Positions 1 to 5,106 of a stretch of DNA of 5,541 bases are shown one piece after another. This stretch comes from Phycisphaerae bacterium. Its GTDB lineage: Bacteria; Planctomycetota; Phycisphaerae; Phycisphaerales; SM1A02. The DNA is taken from the NCBI GenBank assembly GCA_030432455.1, contig JAUIHC010000225.1, positions 1 through 5,541 on the forward strand, read 5' to 3'. A program made the translations under genes and the position numbers. The notes beneath the pieces were generated by a model, which worked only from the letters and a program-made list of their open reading frames with translations, was not told where the DNA came from and did not search any database. Within the stretch, counting starts at the first letter, position 1. The number at the start of each line of letters is the position of its first letter.

Positions 1-496
1 CCGCCTCGTTGACGAGGCAGACCTGCCTCGCCCCGTCCTCGTCGATCGAGTTGAACGGTCGCCCCCGGATCACCCCGCGATTCTCGGTCTCGTGCCAGGC
101 GGGTCGGATGCCGGTGATCGACAGTCCTTCGAGCAACCGATCCTCGCGCTGGACCACGGCTCCGAACGAGGTGATCGGCGTGACCACCCGGATCGACGGA
201 CAGTGCTGCTCGATGGCGTCCACCTCCTCGACCTTCAGCCGGACGTCCTTCCACGGATAGAGGTTCCGAGGAGCGTCGTCGGGGCGGTCCGGGAAGATCA
301 GGAGACGGTTGGCGCCGAAACTCTCGAACTCGGAAAGCACCTTGTCCTTGAGCCCCGCGAGCGCCGCGATCACCGCGGTCACGCTCGCCACCCCGACGAT
401 GATGCCGAGCGCGGTGAGCAGACTGCGACCGAGGTTCGCCCGGATCTGGGAGAGCGCCAGCACCACCGCCTGCCACCAGAAGGCGATCGACCACAT
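1..496 (-). CDS. MacB/FtsX-type ABC transporter permease, N-terminal part (truncated by window edge)
   Basis: This is the N-terminal 165 codons of a permease that continues beyond position 1. It begins with an amphipathic stretch (about residues 9-27, with the LSQIRANLGRS pattern) and then a first membrane helix at about 27-49 (LLTALGIIVGVASVTAVIA). These are typical of MacB-family permeases, in which one N-terminal helix is followed by a large periplasmic domain and three C-terminal helices. The segment FGANRLLIFP (residues 60-69) matches the usual start of the periplasmic MacB_PCD domain, and about 95 further residues of it are present. Start choice: the ATG at 496 has AGGAGG at 511-506, nine bases upstream, and overlaps the ATPase stop as TGATG, implying translational coupling. 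The permease should form an inner-membrane homodimer with the neighbouring ATPase and couple ATP hydrolysis to movement of a periplasmic or membrane substrate towards an outer-membrane channel. The substrate cannot be read from the sequence. Full family length is usually about 400 residues. Confidence 0.9.
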   Translation of the reverse strand, partial: MWSIAFWWQAVVLALSQIRANLGRSLLTALGIIVGVASVTAVIAALAGLKDKVLSEFESFGANRLLIFPDRPDDAPRNLYPWKDVRLKVEEVDAIEQHCPSIRVVTPITSFGAVVQREDRLLEGLSITGIRPAWHETENRGVIRGRPFNSIDEDGARQVCLVNEA

Positions 497-1233
497 CAGT
501 CGAGTCCTCCTGTGGCGGCGACGTGATCGAGCAGTCGCCCCGCCGGATCCTCGGCGATCGGGAGATCGCTGGCAATGCGGCCGTCGTGCAGCCGGACCAC
601 CCGCTCGCAGTGGGCGGCGACCTCGTCCTCGTGCGTCACGATGATCACCGTCTGACCGTCGCGATGAAGAGCGCGGAAGAGCCTCAGGATCTCCGCGGTG
701 GTCGAGGAGTCGAGGTTGCCGGTGGGCTCGTCGGCGAGCAGGATGGCCGGTTCGTTGAGGAGCGCCCGCGCGATCGCGACCCGCTGCTTCTGCCCGCCCG
801 AGAGCTGGTTGGGGCGGTGATCCATGCGTTCGCCGAGCCCGACCCGCTCAAGCGCCGCCCTCGCCCGCGTGCGGCGATCCCGGCGTCGCTCACCCCGGGC
901 GTAGATGCTCGGCAGCTCGACGTTGGCAAGCGCGGTCGCCCGCGGCAGGAGTTCGAACGCCTGGAAGACGAAGCCGATCCGCTCGTTGCGGACCTGGGCG
1001 AGTTCGACCGGCGTCATGCGATCGGTGCGTCGATCATCGAGGAGATAGGTGCCGTCGGTCGGCCGATCGAGACAGCCGAGCACATTCATGAGCGTGCTCT
1101 TGCCCGATCCGGACGAGCCCATGATCGCGACGAGTTCGTTCTCGCCGATGTCGAGATCGACGCCACGGAGCGCATGCACGACCTCGACGCCGACGCGGTA
1201 GACCTTCGTGATGCCTCGAAGCGAGATGAGCAT
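496..1233 (-). CDS. ABC transporter ATP-binding protein, MacB/LolD family
   Basis: A complete 245-residue cytoplasmic ATPase that should power the adjacent permease. All nucleotide-binding motifs are visible: Walker A GSSGSGKST (39-47), Q-loop glutamine 91 within VFQAFELLPR, signature LSGGQ (144-148), Walker B ILLADEP with catalytic glutamate 169, the D-loop following in TGNLDS, and H-loop histidine 201 in IIVTHE. The phrases MNVLGCLDRPTDG, LLPRATALANVELP and ADEPTGNLDS are hallmarks of the LolD/MacB/FtsE-like group rather than importer ATPases. The length fits stand-alone ATPases, so this is not a fused MacB of the E. coli kind, where ATPase and permease are one chain. The ATG at 1233 gives the normal family N-terminus (MLISLRGITKVY), although no clear Shine-Dalgarno sequence precedes it. 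It lies 45 bases after the fusion-protein stop and overlaps the permease start. LolD (lipoprotein release) is an alternative, but the neighbouring MacA-like adaptor favours MacB-type export. Confidence 0.95.
   Translation of the reverse strand: MLISLRGITKVYRVGVEVVHALRGVDLDIGENELVAIMGSSGSGKSTLMNVLGCLDRPTDGTYLLDDRRTDRMTPVELAQVRNERIGFVFQAFELLPRATALANVELPSIYARGERRRDRRTRARAALERVGLGERMDHRPNQLSGGQKQRVAIARALLNEPAILLADEPTGNLDSSTTAEILRLFRALHRDGQTVIIVTHEDEVAAHCERVVRLHDGRIASDLPIAEDPAGRLLDHVAATGGLD
506..511 (-). promoter_or_regulatory. Shine-Dalgarno sequence of the permease gene, inside the ATPase gene
   Basis: On the minus strand AGGAGG lies nine bases before the permease ATG at 496. It also encodes part of the Gly-Gly pair near the ATPase C-terminus (GGLD). 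It fixes the permease start and, with the TGATG stop/start overlap, points to tightly coupled synthesis of the two subunits. Confidence 0.8.
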
Positions 1234-1278
1234 GGTGGCGTGACGGGGAGCGGATCGGAGCGGGTGGAACCGGCGGAC

Positions 1279-2616
1279 TCAGGCGGCGTCGCGCTCCGGC
1301 TCCGGGGTGTCGGCGACGGCTTCCGGGGTGGAGTTCGCGAGCGGCTCGCCGCCCTTGCCCTCGGGTCGCACCGGATCGCCGTCGTCGAGCTTCTCCAGCA
1401 CCTTGTACGGGCCGACCACCACCGTGGCGTCGGCGGGAAGCCCTTCCGAGATGATCGTCTCGGCGAGGGAACTCGGACCGACCTTCACCGGATGGCACCG
1501 GGCCTTTCCGTCCTCGATCACGAAGACGACCGGGACGGTGCGTCGATCTCGATCGACCAGCGGGTCGTCCCGAAGCCGGGATGGCAACTCGTCCACGAGC
1601 TTGTCCACCACCGCCTGACTCGGGACCACGAGCCCCTCGTGGCGGGCGATCTCGATGTCCACGTTGGCGGCGAGGCCCGAGTAGATCCGACGACCGTCGA
1701 GCTTCAACTGCACCTCGGTCTTGAAGTACCCGGAGCCGTCCCGGTCGAGGGCACGCTGCAGGGCGATGCGTTCGACCGTCCCCTCGAAGACATCGTCGGG
1801 ATAGGCGTTGATGCGGACCTCGGCGGGCTGCGTGGTCGAGACGCGGGCGATGTCGCTCTCCGCGACCTTCGCATCGAGCCGCATCCGCGAGAGATCGGCG
1901 ATCGTCATGATGACGGTGCCCGCGTTGTTCATGGTGCCGACCACGACCAGTTCGCCGACCTCGGCGTTCAGCACGGTGATGATGCCGTCGATCGGGGAGG
2001 TCATGATCGTGCGATCGAGCAGCTCCTTCGCCTGGGCGACGTCCGCTTCGGCCGCGGCGTACGAACTCTCGATGACCGAGATCGCGAGCTTGCCCGCCTC
2101 GACCTGCGCCTCGAGTTCGGCGACGCGGTTCCGCATGTCGTCGAGCGCCTGACGACTCACATCACCGCTGGCAAAGAGCGATTCCTGACGCTCGAGCTGT
2201 CGTCGAGCGTTGGCGAGGGTCGCGATCGGTCCGGCGAGCCGGGACTGCTCGCTCTGGAGGCGATACCGCTCGGCGTCGCGTCGGGCCTTGGCGCTCTCCA
2301 GTCGGGCCTCGATGTCTTCGGCGTCGAGCCGGATGATGACATCCCCCTTCTTCACCGCATCCCCTTCGCGGAAGGGGAGGTCGAGGATCCGGGCCGAGAC
2401 CTCGGCCGAGACGTCCACCTTGACGTTGGGCTCGATCTCGCCGGGGGCCGAGACCCGCTCGACGAGGCTCCGACGGTCAACGCGCTCGACCCGAACCTCG
2501 ATCCCCCGGTTTCCCCCACCAAAGGACATCCCCGCCGACATCGAGGGCCCCAGAAGAAGGATGCCCGCGACCAGACCGACCACGAGCACGACGACGACGA
2601 TGAGGAAGATTCGCAC
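1279..2616 (-). CDS. MacA/HlyD-like periplasmic membrane fusion protein (adaptor) of a tripartite ABC exporter
   Basis: A 445-residue adaptor linking the inner-membrane ABC complex to an outer-membrane channel. From the chosen GTG at 2616 it has one N-terminal membrane anchor (about 3-23, IFLIVVVVLVVGLVAGILLL) and no lipobox. Next come the first lipoyl half-domain (about 56-99, with APGEIEP and FREGDAVKKGDVI), a long charged coiled-coil hairpin (about 99-201), the second lipoyl half (about 202-241, with SPIDGIITVLNAEVGE), a beta-barrel domain (about 242-324) and a membrane-proximal domain (about 325-419) before an acidic, probably disordered tail. The hairpin tip carries R143-x3-L147-x6-S154, the pattern shared by adaptors that dock on TolC-type channels. 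Start choice: GTG 2616 has GGAG at 2625-2622 with five-base spacing and puts the anchor at the N-terminus. Starting at the upstream GTG codons at 2634 or 2769 would add 6 or 51 residues; the longer one adds sequence with no family resemblance. It is the first gene of the operon. Confidence 0.9.
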   Translation of the reverse strand: MRIFLIVVVVLVVGLVAGILLLGPSMSAGMSFGGGNRGIEVRVERVDRRSLVERVSAPGEIEPNVKVDVSAEVSARILDLPFREGDAVKKGDVIIRLDAEDIEARLESAKARRDAERYRLQSEQSRLAGPIATLANARRQLERQESLFASGDVSRQALDDMRNRVAELEAQVEAGKLAISVIESSYAAAEADVAQAKELLDRTIMTSPIDGIITVLNAEVGELVVVGTMNNAGTVIMTIADLSRMRLDAKVAESDIARVSTTQPAEVRINAYPDDVFEGTVERIALQRALDRDGSGYFKTEVQLKLDGRRIYSGLAANVDIEIARHEGLVVPSQAVVDKLVDELPSRLRDDPLVDRDRRTVPVVFVIEDGKARCHPVKVGPSSLAETIISEGLPADATVVVGPYKVLEKLDDGDPVRPEGKGGEPLANSTPEAVADTPEPERDAA

Positions 2617-2822
2617 CCGTACTCCAGTGATCACAGGCTGCCCCGCCGTGGCCCCCGATCGTCGGGCCTGCGGGGGACAGAGCATTGGGAATTCCCCGGT
2701 CGGACTTCCAAGGGGACGCGCGCGACCAGTGACCCGGCACATCAGATCATCGACCGCGGAACTCGTCACAGGCTACCGGCTTGCGGCCGTTCGGATTCGA
2801 CACCGCTCGCACACCTCCGATG
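2617..2822 (-). other. Untranslated leader/intergenic region before the transporter operon
   Basis: This stretch lies between the terminator of the secreted-protein gene and the adaptor start. It should contain the operon promoter, but I see no pair of -35 and -10 hexamers with acceptable spacing. It does hold a perfect 10-base palindrome, GGGAATTCCC, at 2687-2696. It also has a near-palindrome around GTGATCAC at 2624-2637, next to the ribosome site, and a 9-base direct repeat (AGCCTGTGA on the minus strand) at 2766-2774 and 2631-2639. An open frame in phase with the adaptor runs back to a GTG at 2769, but it lacks a ribosome site and a signal sequence. Confidence 0.5.
2622..2625 (-). promoter_or_regulatory. 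Ribosome binding site that decides the adaptor start
   Basis: GGAG on the minus strand is followed by five bases (TACGG) and then GTG at 2616. It is the only good ribosome-binding match near the hydrophobic anchor, so it favours 2616 over the in-frame upstream GTG codons at 2634 and 2769. Confidence 0.6.
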
Positions 2823-2864
2823 CACACGAACAGCCCCCGGTCCGAAGACCGGGGGCTGCGTGTG
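2823..2864 (-). terminator. Long hairpin terminator of the secreted-protein gene
   Basis: A perfect 12-bp stem (arms 2831-2842 and 2847-2858, CAGCCCCCGGTC on the plus strand) encloses a four-base loop that reads UUCG closed by C-G on the minus strand, the exceptionally stable cUUCGg tetraloop. The stem continues beyond a two-base bulge at 2829-2830 with six more pairs (2823-2828 with 2859-2864), giving 18 pairs in all. The base of the hairpin begins 42 bases after the stop of the dockerin-like gene. No run of T follows, so it may act as a strong hairpin terminator or an mRNA 3'-end stabiliser. The tetraloop fits minus-strand function. Confidence 0.8.
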
Positions 2865-2906
2865 TCCTGACGGGGCCGGTTCAGGAACCGGCGATCTCAG
2901 GCTCGA

Positions 2907-4850
2907 TCAGGGGCAGACGCCCCAGACCGAGAGGAGGAGACCCACGTCGGCACCGGTGACCTGGCCGTCGCCGTTCAGGTCCTCGGGGCAGCCGGCACAG
3001 GGACCCCACGCGGCGAGGATCGATCCGAAGTCGGCACCGTTGACGATGCCGTCGTCGTTGAAGTCGCCGGTGCAGGAAGCACCACCGGTCGAGCCGTTGA
3101 GCACGAGGTAGGGCTGGATGTCGGGGAAGCCGATCTCGCTCAAGGTGCCGAAGTAGCCACCGCTGGTCGAGCAGGAGATGTAGCCGTCCGTGCCGTCGGT
3201 GTCGGCCAGGAGGACACCGCAGTAGCCGCCGTAGCCGGCCGTGCCCTGACCGAGCTGACGGTTGATGAGGAGCTCGACCACGAGGAACTCACCATCGGCG
3301 AGATCCACGGTGACCGGCGACTCGAAGCCCGCCGAGCTGATGGTGTAGCCGGCGGCACCGTAAAGGCCGAACTGAGTGACACCGAGGGTCTCGATGAAGC
3401 CGTCGTTCGGGTTGCCGGTGGCGCTCTTGTGGAGACGGATCTCCGACGGGATGTAGCTGTCGGTGTTGGCGAACCACGCGAAGTCGACGCAGCTGACGTC
3501 GAAGGCGCCACCGAACATCGAGGCGGGGTAGGAGCGGGCGGTCAGGTTGGCCGCACCGTCGCCGCAACCGACACCACCGTTGAGGGTCGGGGTGTCGGTG
3601 ATGAACTGCGAGACGATGGTGTCACCAGGGGTGACGCACTCGGGCGCCGGCAGCGGCGGCTCGGGCTCTTCCCAACTGACGGTCAGATCACCGGTGCCGA
3701 CCTCCTGGAGGTAGCCACCGACGCGGACCAGGTACTGGCGGTCGGACGCGACGGTCGCGTTGGCCTCGGAGGTGAAGAACTCACCGGCGTCGTCGGCGCA
3801 GTCCTCGTTGCAGGTGAGGAACGCGTCGGGAAGCGTCGCCGGATCGAACGAGGAGCCGATGGCACCCGCGTCGTAGATGGCGATCTTGGTGTCGAAGAAC
3901 GCGGTGTTGCAGCAGGTGGCGACGAGCGCCACGTCGCTGCCGTCACCGGCGACCTCGACCATGTACCAGAGGTCCGACCAGATCGGCAGGTCCTCGTACG
4001 CCGAACCGCACTCGGCCTGATCGGGGCCGTCGGTGTTGGCACCCGTGGTGTCGAAGGCGATGGTGTCACCGTTGGCCATCGCGATCGCGCCGCTGACGCA
4101 GTCGTTGGCGTAGGCGGGCGCCTCGCAGGTGTACTGGAAGATGCCGCAGAGCGCGACCGCGAGATCGACGCAGGTCGAGTCCCACTCGACGTCGCAGCAG
4201 AACGAGTCGCCGCCGGCGTTGACGTCACAGGTGAGCGAGCAGCAGCTGATGTCCTCGCAGCCCGGAGTCGGGTGGACTTCGCCGCACGAGCCGGTCGCCC
4301 CGTCGCAGCCGGCCGGGATCTCACCGGCGAGCACGAAGAAGAAATCGGCGGTGTTCACGAAGCTGTGACGAAGACCGGTGCCGTCGTCCCAGGTCGAGTA
4401 CATGCCGCTGGTGACGTCGCCCGTGGCCGGATCGACCTTGTAGGTGAACGGTGCGAAGTCGGTCTGGACCTCGGCGAGGGCCTGGCGGTTCGAGCAGGTG
4501 TCGGGTTCATCGGCACCGGTGTCGTCACCGGCGAACGGGGAACCGAGACCGAAGAGCGCGGTGCCGGCGCCGTCGTCCATGGTCATGGCGAAGGCGACCT
4601 CGGATGCCCAGCCGGTGTAGCTCGAGCCACTGTTCCAGCACACATCCACGTCAACGTTCGACCAACCGAACGCCGCGATGTAGCGGCCCGGGTCGGCGGT
4701 GGCGGTGACCTGAGCGTTGCTGTCGATGTTGCCGGCAAAGATATCGACGTCGCTGAAGCTGACGTCGAAACGAGTGGTGCCCGCCATCGCGGTGCCGGCC
4801 ATGCCGACCACGCCGAGAGCGGTACAAACCTTGATGAACTGACGCTGCAT
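2907..4850 (-). CDS. Secreted modular cysteine-rich protein with C-terminal dockerin-like repeats
   Basis: A complete 647-residue exported protein of unknown function. Residues 1-23 form a Sec signal peptide (MQRQFIKVCTALGVVGMAG, cleavage probably after AMA). The mature chain is acidic, with 28 cysteines. Modules: an unassigned N-terminal domain (about 24-190); an eight-cysteine module (198-235, C-x4-CC-x3-C-x9-CC-x7-C-x7-C); a region resembling pre-peptidase C-terminal (PPC)-type beta domains (about 251-393, with AFDTTGANTDGP, LWYMVEV and FFDTKIAIYDAG); a proline-rich linker (about 395-404); a second unassigned, probably beta-rich domain (about 405-588); and two EF-hand-like dockerin repeats, D596-x-N-x-D-G to W615-G and D624-x-N-x-D-G to W643-G. 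The start is secure: AGGAGGA sits seven bases before the ATG. Flanking promoter and terminator suggest a single-gene transcript. No catalytic residues are recognisable. I infer a cell-surface or extracellular structural or binding protein, with the dockerin-like end serving attachment or sorting. Confidence 0.9.
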   Translation of the reverse strand: MQRQFIKVCTALGVVGMAGTAMAGTTRFDVSFSDVDIFAGNIDSNAQVTATADPGRYIAAFGWSNVDVDVCWNSGSSYTGWASEVAFAMTMDDGAGTALFGLGSPFAGDDTGADEPDTCSNRQALAEVQTDFAPFTYKVDPATGDVTSGMYSTWDDGTGLRHSFVNTADFFFVLAGEIPAGCDGATGSCGEVHPTPGCEDISCCSLTCDVNAGGDSFCCDVEWDSTCVDLAVALCGIFQYTCEAPAYANDCVSGAIAMANGDTIAFDTTGANTDGPDQAECGSAYEDLPIWSDLWYMVEVAGDGSDVALVATCCNTAFFDTKIAIYDAGAIGSSFDPATLPDAFLTCNEDCADDAGEFFTSEANATVASDRQYLVRVGGYLQEVGTGDLTVSWEEPEPPLPAPECVTPGDTIVSQFITDTPTLNGGVGCGDGAANLTARSYPASMFGGAFDVSCVDFAWFANTDSYIPSEIRLHKSATGNPNDGFIETLGVTQFGLYGAAGYTISSAGFESPVTVDLADGEFLVVELLINRQLGQGTAGYGGYCGVLLADTDGTDGYISCSTSGGYFGTLSEIGFPDIQPYLVLNGSTGGASCTGDFNDDGIVNGADFGSILAAWGPCAGCPEDLNGDGQVTGADVGLLLSVWGVCP

Positions 4851-4857
4851 CCGTGAA

Positions 4858-4864
4858 TCCTCCT
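4858..4864 (-). promoter_or_regulatory. Strong Shine-Dalgarno sequence of the secreted-protein gene
   Basis: AGGAGGA on the minus strand with seven bases (TTCACGG) to the ATG at 4850. It is the best ribosome site in the window, which suggests that this gene is well translated. Confidence 0.85.
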
Positions 4865-4915
4865 GTTTCGGATCTGAAGCGAGGCCGGGTCAGGAATCCG
4901 ACCCCGATGGGGACA

Positions 4916-4943
4916 CAATGGGGGTCATGACGAAGACCCATTG
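4916..4943 (-). promoter_or_regulatory. 5' leader hairpin at the predicted transcript start
   Basis: Inverted arms CAATGGG (4937-4943 read on the minus strand) and CCCATTG (4916-4922) can pair. Allowing a two-C bulge, the stem is nine pairs (CAAU then GGGUC against GACCC then AUUG) with an eight-base loop. It falls where the transcript from the promoter at 4948-4975 should begin, so it could be an mRNA-stabilising 5' stem-loop. Folding has not been computed. Confidence 0.4.
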
Positions 4944-4947
4944 GTTG

Positions 4948-4975
4948 AATGTAGTCGTCGTGTGAAGACGGTCAA
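4948..4975 (-). promoter_or_regulatory. Sigma70-like promoter of the secreted-protein gene
   Basis: On the minus strand TTGACC (4975-4970, five of six consensus bases) is followed by a 16-base spacer and TACATT (4953-4948, four of six). Transcription would start near 4941, giving a leader of about 90 bases before the ATG at 4850. The surrounding region is clearly less GC-rich than the genes, as expected for a promoter. Confidence 0.6.
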
Positions 4976-4979
4976 TGGC

Positions 4980-5073
4980 GAATTGCCGCATTTGGGGGGT
5001 TGGCCCGAAAGAAGTCCCGCACGACCCGGAGTTCCACGAAAAAAGTAGGTATTGAACCTGAGTTCCCGCATTT
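4980..5073 (-). repeat. Three imperfect 11-base repeats upstream of the promoter
   Basis: On the plus strand gaattgccgca (4980-4990), gaagtcccgca (5011-5021) and gagttcccgca (5060-5070) share a GA..T.CCGCA core. The outer two copies match at 12 of 14 bases when extended to 4993 and 5073. They lie just upstream of the -35 element at 4970-4975, spaced 31 and 49 bases apart. They could be activator or repressor sites, or chance. Confidence 0.3.
5039..5059 (-). terminator. Weak candidate terminator of the dehydrogenase gene
   Basis: On the minus strand a short AGGT/ACCT stem (5059-5056 with 5050-5047, five-base loop) is followed two bases later by six T (5044-5039). The position, about 50 bases after the dehydrogenase stop, is right, but the four-pair stem is too short to be convincing. 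No better hairpin is visible in the region. Confidence 0.3.
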
Positions 5074-5106
5074 ATAGGACGTTTCGATGGCGACCGCCCG
5101 AATCCG

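Noticed and set aside
3..29. Interleaved inverted repeats (GCCTCG/CGAGGC and GAGGCAG/CTGCCTC)
   Set aside because: They lie within the permease coding sequence and are explained by codon choice in a GC-rich gene; no sign of a mobile-element end or attachment site.
523..3111. An 862-codon open frame on the plus strand spanning the transporter genes and the intergenic region
   Set aside because: It is antisense to three well-supported features, including the terminator. Its translation is rich in D, R, G and H with no domain, and it has no ribosome site. Long antisense frames are expected in GC-rich genes with strong third-position bias.
3429..4856. A 475-codon open frame on the plus strand opposite the secreted-protein gene
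   Set aside because: Low-complexity G/V/R/D-rich translation, exactly antisense to a gene with signal peptide, recognisable repeats and a strong ribosome site.
4893..4913. Short CCCC/GGGG and GGGTC/GACCC complementarities in the leader, considered as a riboswitch
   Set aside because: Stems of four or five pairs only, with no recognisable riboswitch core; mentioned only as possible alternative folds.
4651..4941. A 96-codon minus-strand frame, and a 12-codon frame beginning at the ATG near 4929, inside the leader of the secreted-protein gene
   Set aside because: Neither has a ribosome site. The longer one starts about at the predicted transcription start and overlaps the signal-peptide region out of frame. 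Regulation by a leader peptide is not supported.
5069..5077. TATAAA-like -10 element on the minus strand (CCTATAAAT)
   Set aside because: No acceptable -35 hexamer at 16-18 bases upstream, and the better-spaced TTGACC/TACATT pair is closer to the gene.
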